From assembly GCF_000002595.2 (NCBI RefSeq), contig NC_057005.1, positions 7,861,193 through 7,925,192 on the forward strand: a stretch of 64,000 nucleotides of DNA, read 5' to 3'. The position numbers and the translations under genes are program-made. The notes under the pieces were generated by a model, which was not told the DNA's origin, ran no database searches, and saw nothing but the letters and a program-made list of their open reading frames with translations. This stretch comes from Chlamydomonas reinhardtii. Lineage: Eukaryota; Chlorophyta; Chlorophyceae; Chlamydomonadales; Chlamydomonadaceae. Shown here piece after piece: positions 46,700-60,300 of the stretch (the first letter of the stretch is position 1; every line of letters starts with the position of its first letter).

Positions 46700-48440
46700 A
46701 GTACTGGTGCTGCAGCAGCCTCAGCGTGTTGCGCGCCGCCTGCATGTCCCGGTCGCGCAGGTGCTCCGCCCTGCCCTCTGCCCGACCACACTCCTTGCAT
46801 GAGCGGATGCGCCTACTGCGGAGCCGCTCCAACCGGGCCACAGCCCAGATGCGCTGCCCGCCCTTGCGCACCGCCGGCTTGTGCACCAGCGCCGCCTATG
46901 TCACCGCCCCGCATGCGCAGCAGCACAGCAACGTGCGGTGCTCCCATATGTCGTGCAGCTCCACGTGCCGCCGTCCACGTCCGCGCTCCAGCTTGATGGC
47001 GCGGATGAGCGCGGTGTGCAGTGCTGTGGTCGGCGCCGACAGCTGCCCGCGGCTGTTTGGGCTGAAGCCCGCGCTGCCCAGGCCAATCACCAAGGGCCGC
47101 TCCACGGGCCCAGAGCACGTTGCCGCCCGTATCAGGCTCGCCGCCACGCGGTCGAGGGCTCCACGCTTGCGGCGGAACAGCCACATCCGCTGCAGCTGGT
47201 AGCCTGGCTGCATGCAGCAGGTACTCCTGTCGCAGCGTGGCCTCGTGCTGCCGCTCAGCCTGCAGCGTGTCGCGCCACTTGGATGCCACGCCGTTGTGCA
47301 GGCCGCCAGCTGCCGACAGCGCGTTCAAGGCAGCACGCACAGCTGGCTGGCTGGCGCGCCCCTCGCTCCACGTCCTGCTCAGGGCCATCCCCATGTCCCG
47401 GTAGAACGCCCGCGAGGGAACGTCCAGGTGGTCGCTCGGCCGCTGGATGCCGCGCTTGCTGATGGCTGCCACCACTGGCTTGGCGCGGCCCGTGTCGATG
47501 CCGACCATGATGGGCTCCACCCCCGCGCGGTGCTCAGTGCCACCTCTACTGCTGGCAGCTGCAATGCTGCATGTAACCCAACCTTAGCAGCCTGTCTGCG
47601 GAGCCCAGTCGCTGCAGCCGCTGCTGCTGCAGCCTCCGCCTTTGACGCGAACGGCCTGACATGCGGCGGCATGTGTATGGGCGTTTTGAAGGTCATCCGG
47701 AGGCCCACCCCGTCGTCCGTATGGAAGGACTGTAAGCGGGCGTCTGGGTCCAGCCGTATGATACCCAGCCGCTGCGCCCGTGCCGCCAGCTGCTCACCCC
47801 GCAATGTTGAGCCGCACTGCTGTCGTGCTGCACCAGCTGCGGCCAGGAGCTGCGGCCGGATGTGCTTGCGGTTCTGCTGGCTAAACCGGCGCAGCACATC
47901 CGGTGCGTGTAAACCCAATCTTCTCCCCCACATACGGTGAGGCGCCCAGCACGCCGCTGCCGCCGCCGCCGCCGCCGGGCGCCGCTTGCTGGTGGTGCGG
48001 CGCGCCCAAGCCGCCGCCGGCGCTGCCCAGCACGCCGCTACCGCCGCCGCCGCCACCAGTGTCCCGGAACTGAGGCTGCAGGTCAAGGGCTTCCAAGATG
48101 CGCAGATCCACGGTGGCGTACTTGAGGCCGTAGCTGGCAACTGGGGTGTAGGACCGATCGGTGATGCCGTTACGCGCGGGGAAGAAGGACAGCGCGCACA
48201 GCTGCTCCGTGAATAGTGGGTGGCGCGGCGGGAAGCCAACTGTATCGCCTGCCCCTGCAGCGTCGCGGAGGCTTAGGACCGTGGCGTAGTCGGCGGGGTG
48301 GGCAATCCGCTGCAGCTCCGAGTCCAGCTGCCCCAGCACGCAGCGGGTGAGCAGCGGCCGGTACAACTCATCGTGCAGCTCCACCACCGCCGGGTATCGC
48401 CGGGTACTTGAGGATACGGGCACGAACCCCCATGCCATTC
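46700..48440 (-). pseudogene. Fanzor (eukaryotic TnpB relative) locus, decayed
   Basis: Minus-strand sequence carries the parts of a Fanzor protein in order. Near the N-terminus: YTPVASYGLKYATVDLRILE (about 48140-48080). Then FHTDDGVGLRMTFKTP (about 47735-47680), the usual TDGV region. RuvC-I: IMVGIDTGRAKPVVAAI with its Asp at about 47495. Then QLQRMWLFRRKRGALDRV and a ...RPLVIGLGSAGF... strand, where the acidic residue expected of RuvC-II is not visible. Then the zinc finger: HDIWEHRTLLCCCACG (about 46920) and RSCKECG (about 46800), and RuvC-III: RDRDMQAARNTLRLL with its Asp at about 46748. These parts lie in at least three different frames with no splice sites I could accept between them, so this is most likely a pseudogene; missed introns or assembly errors are the alternative. 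Gly-rich repeats interrupt the N-terminal half. No transposon ends were identified. Confidence 0.75.
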
Positions 48441-48655
48441 ATGCAACCTTCACCCCCATGCACGCTCTGGGTTTGCCGGTTTGGGACTTACGCCGCTCAC
48501 TTGCTATGTTATCTATGTTTGTTCACGGCAACGTGCTTTACACTGTCACCACTGTCATTTAGTCGGCAATGACAAACCCTCGCAGCGTCTGTGTCTGAGC
48601 GAATTTATTGCTGTAACTCTTAGCGGTTGCTTGCAATGTCCGTGGTAGCACGGTG

Positions 48656-50974
48656 ATGTTAGGGTTGAAAAAATACTTCAAAAAATTTAAGCGGCTTGTG
48701 GGCAAGGCAACCTCGGGCGAGTCTCAGGCCTCGGCAGTGAAACAGGCGCATGGGCTTGGTGAGCCCGGTGCAGGCTCTGTAAAGCCCGCCCAGCTCCCAG
48801 GTAAAGCAAGTTCCTGCTGCCGGCTCGGAGCCCCACTTGAGTTGGCGCGCTGGGAGTTGCTGCACCCCTTGGTGCAATAGTTCTTGCCTTAAGACATTTT
48901 CTTTTCACTCTCTCTGCAGCTGCCCAGCCTGCACTGAACACGGAGGTGGTGAAGACAGAGAAGCAAATGGCAGCCGAGCCTGCCAAACCCGCCAAATGGG
49001 CAGAGGCATGCCCTTCGTATGCGGCCAAATCAGTCGTGGGGCAGCGTATGACCATGGAGGACAGGTGAGTGCCCAGGTTCGCGGTCTCGGAGCGCATGCC
49101 AAAGCTGAGCGTGGTTTGGTCTTATTTTGCAGCTGGCAAGCTGTGCCGGATCTTGTCGTCATTCCCAAGTGGTGGACGTGCAACGCGGGGGACCACTTGC
49201 CCCCGAATGTGCCGAAGGCCGGGGAATCTGCTGCCGAGCCGCCCGTGGGTGATGCAGGTGCAACAGCAATTCCAACTGAGGGAAACGCATCTAGCTCAGC
49301 ACCTGGGTCGGGCAAACCGGAGGACGCTGCGAGCTCAGCCACCCCCGCAACCGACTGCTCGCCGAGCTCTGCGGCCGCGGCGGCAGATCCAAAGCAGCTG
49401 GCAGCGCAGCATGGGACAGATCCAGTGACTGTGCACTTCTTCGCGGTCTATGATGGGCATGGAGGTAAGCTGCCGCCTGACGGCTGAGGACATGGTCAAT
49501 GGTGGATGGCAATGCCCTTGCTCGCGGGGGCGGTGTGCGGCAGATCACAGACCCTCCTTCTCGGCGCAGGTCCTGACGTCGCGAAACACTGTGCGAAGAG
49601 CCTGCACGAGAACCTGCGCTCGGTAGTGACGGCGAGTGTAACGGCAGAGGGCCAGCCGGCGTCCGCGCCGCTGCCGACGCCGTCGTCGGCCCCGGCTGGC
49701 CTCGCGAGCAGCTCAGCGGAGGCTGCGGGCGCAGCGCCGGCACCCGACGCGCCGGCTGCAGCGGAGACGTGGCCTTTGCGCGTTGACGGCATTGAGGCGG
49801 CGCTTAAGGCAGCCTTCCTGCATACGGACTCGCAGCTGGCACAAACTCGCAGCGCTCACGAAGTTGGGACAACGGCCGTAGTGTCCCTGGTGACCACCAG
49901 GCACCTGTGGGTTGGGAATTGCGGTGAGTCGCGACACAAAGTGTGAGTGAGGCGCATGCATGCGCTCAAAACACCAGCTTGGGCTCTATCATGACCTCAC
50001 CGTGGCTATGCGTAGGCGATTCTCGCGCGCTGCTTTGCCGGGAGCAGGAGGCTATTGCCCTGAGCCTGGACCACAAGGCCACGCGCTCGGACGAAGTGGT
50101 AAGTGCTCAGCATGTTGACGGGTCTGCTGGTGCGCTTGGCGAGATCCAGTCCCGACCCCACCTTGACGACATGCCCGTCCTGTCGTGCCGCAGTCACGTG
50201 TGGAGCAGGCGGGCGGCTATGTGTGGTGGGACCGGGTCATGGGCGAGCTGGCGGTCAGTAGAGCCATCGGGGACCACTGCTTGCGGCCTTTCGTCATTGC
50301 GGAGCCGGAGGTGGGTCACAACTGTATGTCGCCATTTATTTCGCCTGTTGGGAATCAGGTGGTGGTGATACGGTCAGCTGCTTTTCCTTCATTCTTAAGC
50401 TGCGTCTTTGTGACCATCCCAGATCACGTCGGTGCTGCGCCGGCCGGAGGACACGCTGCTCGTCATGGCCAGCGACGGTCTGTGGGTGAGCGGGGCGGAC
50501 AAGTTTCACTGCAGAAACCCGGCGGTGCATGGTCGTGGAGTGCGGTCCTTTGCCAGTCCTTCACTTGCTGAATGCCTGGGCCCCGGCGTCTGTGGTGTGC
50601 AGGATGTGTTCACGAACGAGGAGGCGCGCACGCTGGCGCTGGAGAAGTTCAACGGGGAGCTGACCCGCACCTCCAGCAGTAAGATGGCGGTGAAGAAGGC
50701 GGCCAGCTCGCTGGCCAAGGCGGCGCTGGCCAAGGGCTCGCGCGACAACGTGACGGTGGTCGTGGTGGACCTGCGCCAGCCGGGAGGCGCGGGGCACCAT
50801 GCCACAGCCCGTGCCAGCGGGGCTGCGACACCCAATCCGGGTGCAACGGCCGCGGGATCAGGGCCGACCATGACAGCTGCCGGGCCGCCGGCCGCCAGTG
50901 CGGCACCAGCGCAACCGAAGCAGCAGCCGGCTTCCCCGGTGACGCCCGAGGTAGTGTCGGACGCGGACGACTAA
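48656..50974 (+). CDS. PP2C-family serine/threonine phosphatase
   Basis: Eight exons, 536 aa: 48656-48800, 48920-49064, 49133-49464, 49570-49923, 50016-50098, 50194-50310, 50423-50485, 50603-50974, all in phase. The N-terminus is short and basic (LGLKKYFKKFKRLVGK). PP2C motifs in order: VGQRMTMEDSW, HFFAVYDGHGG (metal Asp), HEVGTTAVVSLV, WVGNCGDSRALLCREQ, LSLDHKATRSDE, GELAVSRAIGDHCLRPFV, LLVMASDGLWDVFTNEEA (metal Asp), GSRDNVTVVVVDL (metal Asp). All metal-binding aspartates are present, so it should be active. Two Ala/Ser/Pro-rich inserts (one before DGHGG, one after it) and an Ala/Pro-rich C-tail enlarge it beyond the ~280-aa core. The core resembles plant type PP2Cs, but I cannot place the clade or substrate. 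Confidence 0.93.
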
Positions 50975-51751
50975 GAAAGTAGCGCGCGGTGTGGCGTTTG
51001 CTGCTTTGTGTCGATCATGTGTCTATCATGAAGTTGCAACGGTCTTCTCGGCCTTTCGTGTGCCGCCTCGCTCTGCTCGGCAAGCCGTATGTCCATGTGG
51101 TGCCAGGAATACCACCGGACCCCCTGCGTGTGTCCTTGTTCTTTGTTTGTTGTGTTTGTCGGAAAGTGTGGTGGAAGAGTGGCTTGCTCTTTGTTGGAAC
51201 GACTGGGCAGGCGGCCGGAGGCCACGGGCTGCCGGCGGGGAAACCTGACACTAGAAGTAATAACTCGGCTGGTTTGTTTCCGAAGAAGCCATGTTGTTTT
51301 GCATGATGTGCAGAGTCAAGCGGGTTTATTCCCCTGTCATGTAGAAGCGGAAGGAAGCTCACAGTGCAGGTGACGATAAGCGAGGCAATAGGATTCACCG
51401 TACTTGGCAATGAAGGATTGGTGTTACGCGTTGGGGCGGTTGGGCTTGCTGGCCTTGCACGCTCAAGCGTTTGTGGAAACCCGAACCAGGCAGTGCGCGC
51501 CATATGGGCGATGGTACCGAACGTGTTACAGGTCCTGGCGCTGCCTGTACTGTATGTGTCTTCGTTGGATGGAGTGCCTGGGTGCACGTGAAGCCGCGGG
51601 CCGATGGCTGATAGCGGAGGAGGGTCAGGAATGCGGGGCGACCGTTGCGAAGCCCCTTAAGTGGCTAGAAGGCCCTGTGTGTAATGCACACGATATCGCT
51701 CACGTCCACGGTCCACCTGGCAGCATTTACCAGCAAGCGGATGGTTAAAGG

Positions 51752-51800
51752 GGGGGGGTGTACAATATTTCGGTTTACTCCAAACCCAACTAAACCAGAC
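51752..51800 (+). repeat. Short dispersed motif, copy 3
   Basis: G-rich run, then TGTACAATATTTCGG, then CCAAACCCAACTAAACCAGA. Related to copies at 18411, 33303, 52196 and 62818. Confidence 0.55.
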
Positions 51801-51949
51801 CCCGCCAGCCCACAGAGCGCGAGGGAGATGTGGCCTTCACGTTTGTCTGGGACACCCTTGAGCCTTGTCTTGCTGGGCGTGTGATGGGACAGGGTTCAGG
51901 CAGGTTGGCAAGGTCCCATAGGGTGCAGCTGACGCCCATACCCCAAGCA

Positions 51950-52055
51950 GACAGCAAACAGTTTGCAGCGGCAGCGCAGGAGTGCATGGCTGGTCGAACG
52001 CCGAAGTTACTGTACCGACAAGTTGCTGGCTGGCTGGAAGTTTGCTGATGCGGAT
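51950..52055 (-). repeat. Repeat family E, inverted copy
   Basis: Its reverse complement (tacagtaacttcggcgttcg, then ccagccatgcactcctgcgc) matches 56283-56370 (tacagtaactccgtcgtcct, then ccagctacgcactcatgcgc). Confidence 0.7.
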
Positions 52056-52195
52056 TCCTCACACCTTGTCTTGCTGGGCGGTGTAGACAGTAGGCTGTGG
52101 ACCAGCGACTCGCTTACCGTCGAGACGTCGAGTGGCACCCAGGCTCACGGCGAGCGGGAACCCAACCCGCTTAGAGCAAACAGAGCGCACCACGG

Positions 52196-52252
52196 GGGGG
52201 GGGGGTGTTGTTGTTGTTGTAGATAGTAGATACCAGCCCAAACTGAACCCAA
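52196..52252 (+). repeat. Short dispersed motif, copy 4
   Basis: Poly-G then (GTT)n then GTAGATACCAGCCCAAACTG; nearly identical core to copy 1 at 18411. Confidence 0.6.
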
Positions 52253-52413
52253 TGCAAAAGAGCGAGGAGGAGAGCGTGGCCTATGCTTGGACAACGGAGT
52301 GCACTCGACATAAGTCCCCATCCCCGAAATGCACGGAGTTCCCAGCTTCCCAGCACACCATCCCGCACACCATTACAGAGAAGGCGATGAGCACCTCGGT
52401 CTTGCATGTGCAA

Positions 52414-52985
52414 TTTCTGGGCCGCCAAGTTGGGGTGTCGGTCGTCGTCCTGGGGGTCCAACGGCGCTTTCGGGAGCCCATCCTGGCGGATATCGGGAAG
52501 CGCCCCACAAGCAGAAGTACAGGCCAAACGCAGCACCACGAGGCTCAGGTATGTCGTTATGCCGTAATAAGCCCAAGCAAAGCGTGGGTGGGCCAACTTG
52601 CGCGTCCTGGCGTGGGCATGTCGGCACATGTCCCAGATTTGACACAAGCGCACTTACATCTGAAGCACTTGTGCGCTTGAATCCATGTCCAATAAGGCTG
52701 AAGATGCAGGCTATCCATCCATACATCACATGGCTTAGCGTTGAACGGGGGGTGGGCTGGGTCGAGGGGACTTTGATGGACAGAATCCCGCGTGTGATCG
52801 ACACCTCGCAGCAGGACCGCTGATGGCACAGCATTATAGTGCTCATCAAGAGGAGTCGATTGGCACAACTTTGGTATTAGATGGAGGGGTTCTAACCCCT
52901 AAACAGCAAGGTTTTGTCCGTTGGAGGTTGGTCACAGTTGGTCGCCCCCTCAACTTGGGGCCTGGGGTCTGGCACATTGTTTCCT
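52414..52985. repeat. Dispersed repeat family A, copy 2
   Basis: Matches 25197-25790 from ttctgggccgccaagttggg through gaggggttctaacccctaa and the following G/T-rich part, same orientation. Confidence 0.8.
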
Positions 52986-53542
52986 ATTGCTCCTAGGTTA
53001 ACGGCCGGTACCCTTGTCTTCAAACCGGAAGTACCGGACGCCTCGCTTGGGGGGCTCCCTTCCTAGTCAGGCTAGTGTGTCAGACCCGGTCCGCTCTGCA
53101 CTGTGCGCTTGCGCTTGTGCGACGCATGCGACGCTGGCGCCTTCAGCTGCCTTCAGCAAGTCCGTGTCGCTGGAGGAGCCTAGGGAGGAGCACAAGCGGT
53201 GCCGGAAGATGGGCGTCTTTGTGCTCTGTGGTGCGACAGCGGCCAGGTACGACGCTTCACGCATGCACTGCAGGGCGTAGTCAGCGCTAGTGAAACCGAC
53301 TGGCCCGGACCGTTGAGGATGCCCCAAGATATGCAAATTCTTATCATTCACCATACAGCATCAGCTATGTGCAAGCTGCTGCGACTGCGGGGATGGTCGG
53401 AAGTGCGCTGAGTGGACGGTGCCTGTGCACAATTTCTTCGGATTCGTGCGGTGGGCTCATAAGATCATTGCTGGAGCCAAGGAAGTCAATTCGCTCGGAC
53501 CTCGTTCACGACCTTGTTTGTTCTGATATACAGCATAACAAT

Positions 53543-55906
<2,364 letters not shown>

Positions 55907-56282
55907 GGCCAAGGTGCATGCATGCCTGGGGAGGCGCAGTCATAGAGACAGTCCCGGTCCGCAGCTCTTGGATACGGCGATGGGCCAGCAGGTGGTCAGC
56001 AGCAGGGCGCGGTGGCGGCGGTGCCGAGGTGCGACGCGTTGTTGGGCTCAATATATGTGCATGTGGTGGCGTATTTCATAACTGAACTGCGAAGAAGACA
56101 ATAAGTTCTACAAACCCGGTACACAAGGGGCTGAGACGTTGAGGTTCGGTTGCTTCGGTATGGACAAGCCGACTTGGTTGGGGGAGTGCCGTATTGCTGG
56201 TCACATGGTGTGTGCCTAGTGCTATCGCCTGGCCGGGCACCCTTGCGGGCACCCCAAGCGTGAGGAATGCGTGTCAACAAAC

Positions 56283-56370
56283 TACCGTATCAGCCTGCCA
56301 GCAAGCCAGCGACGCTTCGATACAGTAACTCCGTCGTCCTACCAGCTACGCACTCATGCGCGAAGTCGCA
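56283..56370 (+). repeat. Repeat family E, direct copy
   Basis: Inverted relative to 51950-52055; directly joined on its right to a family-B piece, which suggests E and B are parts of one larger element. Confidence 0.7.
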
Positions 56371-56389
56371 ACTTATTGTAACATTGAAT

Positions 56390-56590
56390 GTTGGGGTCTG
56401 ACAAGATGTCTTCCCTCGCATGGGAAACGTGGGCTGAGCCTCATCTCCTGGACATAGCCGATGTCGGTTCGTACAGGCACGGCCCGCCATAATGTGTCCA
56501 GCCACCCGGTCACCATCACCATGTGTCCAGCCACCTGCAGCCATGTCCCGCTGTCAAGCACAAGCACCGCCAGCAATGAACCAAATCAGG
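56390..56590 (+). repeat. Dispersed repeat family B, copy 2
   Basis: Contains ttccctcgcatgggaaacgt, gtgggctgagcctcatctcc and ggacatagccgatgtcggtt, matching 41890-42180 and 57100-57220. It contains gtgtccagccacc twice, an internal duplication. Confidence 0.75.
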
Positions 56591-57099
56591 AAATCTAATA
56601 ATCCTGCCTGCAGTTTGGTAGCATGGTTGGGTAGGCACAACTGGAATGTACCGTATTCCCACACGACAGACTGGAGCGGGATCGGGTGGTTCAGGTATCG
56701 GTATTGCATACCGGCTGTGCTACACTGATGTCCTGCAGCACCGGGCTGCAAACGCCGCTGCTACTGCTGCTGACTCTGGCGACGAACACACGAACACATG
56801 AAACGAGGCACACCGCACAGCCACCTTGTGACCCAAGGCCAACTCCAATAGGAGTTTCACAATTCCCAGGTGAATGTTGAAGCATTAATAACAGTAAGGA
56901 GCGAGCCTTGGGAGCACAGCGAAGCGGAACACCCAATACCCAACGCACAAGCACGGCCAAGCTTGCTTGCAACCAGGCGCGCCGGCACGTGCCGCCACAC
57001 ACCTGTCGCAAGCTACCCCATGGATCCCGCAGACTCCCAAAGTGGTTTGCCGGTGTCCCCATTCCCCTCGCAGTCACCGTAAAACCTGGACTCCATTTT

Positions 57100-57220
57100 C
57101 GTGCCCGCGGCGACAAGGTATGTGGTTTCCCTCGCATGGGAAAAGTGGGCTGCGCCCACGCCACGTCTCTAGTCTGAGGCCGCAAGCGTCTACCTCATCT
57201 CCCGGACATAGCCGGGGAGC
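57100..57220 (+). repeat. Dispersed repeat family B, copy 3 (partial)
   Basis: Shares ttccctcgcatgggaaaa, agtctgaggccg and tcatctcccggacatagccg with copies 1 and 2. Confidence 0.7.
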
Positions 57221-57364
57221 TCAGCCCCAAAATGAGCGGCGGGGAAGACTCGGGGCAGTTCTGTGCCGCAGTTCCCCGGCAGCACACATGACAAGTTGCA
57301 CCTGCTCTTGTGTGTGGCGCTGCCTACCGAGCTGCCGGCCCAGTTGCAGACTGCTGCCCCTCAT

Positions 57365-60300
57365 TCATGCACCTATGATGTCCCACACGTCGCCAAGCGT
57401 GTTGACTGTTGCCCCAGCTGCAGGCGGCTGTGGCAGCATATTGGCAGCGGCCGCGGCCTGCGCTGCCACGTGCGCGTAGTACTGCTGGCCCATTGCCGCC
57501 GCCGCCGCCGTCGCGGCCGCGGCCGCTGCTGCTGCGTGCGGAGTTGGCCCCGGGACAGGTACGGCCCACTGTGCAGCTGCGGGCGCCGCGGCGGCCGCCT
57601 GCCCAGACCACGTGCCTTGGAGCCCGCCGCCCTGTACACCTCCCGCTGCCGCCCATGCATGCGCATGGCCGAATGCCCGTTGCTGCCTGTACTGCAGCTG
57701 CTGCAACTGCTGCTGCTGTAGCCCCTGCAGCCGCTGCTGTTGCTGCTGTTGCTGCACGACGTGCTGCTGGCGGCCGCCCTGCGCCGGGTCGCGCTGTGCG
57801 GCCGTGTGCGCCGCTGTGCCCGCTGGCTGCCGCGCCGCCGGTGGCGGCGGCGGTGGCGCGGGCGGCGGCGGCGGCGGGGGTGGCGGTGGCTGCCTGGTGG
57901 GCGCCACGATCTGCCCCGCCCTGCGGCTGTAGGCCTTGAGCTGCTCCACCAGCCAGGCCAGGTGCTGCGGGGTGGTGGTGGCGGGGCCCAGCAGGGCGCG
58001 CTCCACCTGCTGGGGCGGCGGGATACCCACAGCGCGCAGCTGCGACGCCGCCGAGCAGGCCACCGTGTGCAGTGCCAGCTCTCGCGGCTCGTCCACCGCC
58101 AGCTCCAGCAGCGGCACCTGGTCCGAGTCCACGCTGTAGGTGGTGTCCAGCTGCAGCCCCTCGTACTCATACAACATGGCGCACGTGCGGTGCTGCCCGC
58201 TGCTCTCAGGCCCCACCTCGCGCCAGCCGCGCACCAGGATGGGCACCACGGCCTGCCCGTCGCCCTGCGCGTCGTCCGCGGCGCCCAGCACCTCGGCGGG
58301 CATAGCAGCGGCCGGCTGTTGAGGCTGCTGCAGAGGCTGCTGCTGTTGAGGTTGCTGCTGCGCCCCAACAGCGATCTGCGGCACAGCGCCCCCCGCTGCG
58401 TAAACCGCCTGCTGTTGCTGCCGCGGTGGTGGCGGAGCCTGTGCCGCCACAGCCGCCTGTTGCGGAGCAGCGGGCCCAGGGAATGCCGCCCGCTGCTGTC
58501 GCGGGTGCTGCAGAAGGTACTGCAAGTATTGATGCTGCTGAATCAGCGCTTGCTGTTGCTGTAGAAAATGAGCTTGCTGCAGCAAACTGAGACCCAGGGG
58601 CACTGACTGCGGCTGTATCTGCTGATTTGGCGGCTGCGGCGGTTGGTCTGGCGACGCTCGGGTGACCTGCTGCTGCTGCTGCTGTGCGTGGTGAGGCTGC
58701 AATTGCGGCGACGCCGTCCTTGTTGTTCGTGCTGGCGCCGCGTGCATGCCCACCTGCGCTGCTGGGCGGGGCGGCTGGTGGATCACGTGGGCGACCGACC
58801 GCTCGGCGCGTAGGGGCTCTGCCTGGCGTGGTGCCGATGCCCCACATGATCCTGGACTCGGGCCCGGACCCGCCGCGGCTGGCTGCCACCCGTCCGCCAC
58901 AGCCATAGCTCCGCCAGCCGTCGCGAGCACAGGCACACTTTGCTGCGATGGCGCGTTCATGCGTGCCTGCGCCTGCTGCTGCACCTGACCCGGACGCCCT
59001 TCCTCGGCTTCCTCCTGCGCCGCCTGCTGCTGCTGCTGACGGCGCCTGAGCCGCGCCTCCTCCAGCACCTCGTCCCAGGCCGCCGCCAGCCGGGCGGTGT
59101 CCGGGCAGCGCATGCCGGGCAGCTGCAGCGCCGACGGCCAGGCGGGGCTGAATAGCATCTTGCAGCACACCTACAGCAGAGGGGGTCGGGTGAAGCAGAG
59201 CCGCGGGTAGACAGGCGAATGCAGCAGCTGAAGCAGGCAATGATTGCGGCCACACCGTAAAGGCTCCGCCACATGTCGGTACCGCAGCCCAACCCGTCAC
59301 CCACCCACCCACCCACCCACCCACCCACCCACCCACCCACCCACCCACCCACCCACCCACCCACCCACCCACCGCACTACTATCATACCTCGAGCACGCT
59401 CTGTTGGCGTTGATGGCCTGTCATTGACTGCATGGTCGCCGTCAGAACGGAAAGCCACACCACGCCCTCCCACCACTCTTCAGTGCGGAAGCAGCACCTC
59501 GCGGCCCAGTACAGCTCCAGCAGCTGAGCCAGGGCCGGACCGACGTCCCGGGCACGCCGGCGGTTGCTCGCCTCACTCTCTGATGAGCCCGCCAGTCCAT
59601 CTGTTCTTGCCGTCTCTGCCGCCAGCGCCGCCGCCACACCGAACAGCCCCTTCAGTCGCCGCACCGCCGTGCAGGCTGACTGGGCCCGCAACCTGTCCGC
59701 GTCCTGAGGCTGCTGACCTGGCTGCTGCTCCGGCTGCGGGGCTTGCTGCTCCACCGCCGTGGCCAGCCTGATCAGCTGTGTGAGCGTGGCCGCCCAGCCC
59801 TGCAAGGACGCACAGAGCCGCACACACCGACAAACATACAAAACTTTAACAGGCTTGCCTTATGCAGTAACAGAAAGGATAGAAATCGCACATATCATCA
59901 ATGAATGTCGCCGTTAATCCCGCGCAATGCGTCAGCAGTCGCGGCTACATACACTGCCCTCACCTGAGCTGCAACTCTAGCGGACACCTGCTCGAGCAGC
60001 GGCATGGCAGCTCGCCGGAGTTCAAACTCCTCCAGGGCCCGCAGCAGCACTGGATCCAGCGCCTGCACCAGCACCAGCACACGTGACGCCCCGTCGGCTG
60101 CGGCCGGCGCAGCCGCGTCGTGGCCGTCAGGCACCGCCTCCAGCTGCGCCTGCTCCTGCGGCGGCTGGGTCTGCGGCGCGTGGTCCTGATGCTCCTGGCA
60201 AGGCTGCGTCGGCGCCTGCTCGGCCGTCGTGCACTGCTGCTGGGGCCGGTAGCACACGCCTGGCTGGGGCTGCGGCAGGGGCGCCAGCAGCTCGTGTGCG

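Larger units (their letters stand above)
50975..53542. other. Intergenic region rich in dispersed repeats
   Basis: PP2C 3' UTR, then two short-motif copies, a family-B-linked inverted piece (51950-52055) and family-A copy 2 (52414-52985). Between 53,000 and 53,350 the minus strand has an open frame reading HPQRSGPVGFTSADYALQCM that could be an orphan exon. No gene is established. Confidence 0.55.
55907..57364. other. Convergent intergenic region with repeats
   Basis: 3' UTRs of QPRT and of the large Gln-rich gene, with repeat pieces of families E (56283-56370) and B (56390-56590, 57100-57220). A TGTAA at 56377-56381 might serve QPRT but lies 470 bp past the stop and inside a repeat. Confidence 0.55.

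Noticed and set aside
46145-46996. 283-codon plus-strand frame starting with Gly-Ser repeats
   Set aside because: Starts in the GGTTCA minisatellite and runs antisense through the Fanzor region.
53067-53354. Minus-strand frame reading HPQRSGPVGFTSADYALQCM as a gene
   Set aside because: Suggestive composition but no start, partner exons or family; kept only as a possible orphan exon.
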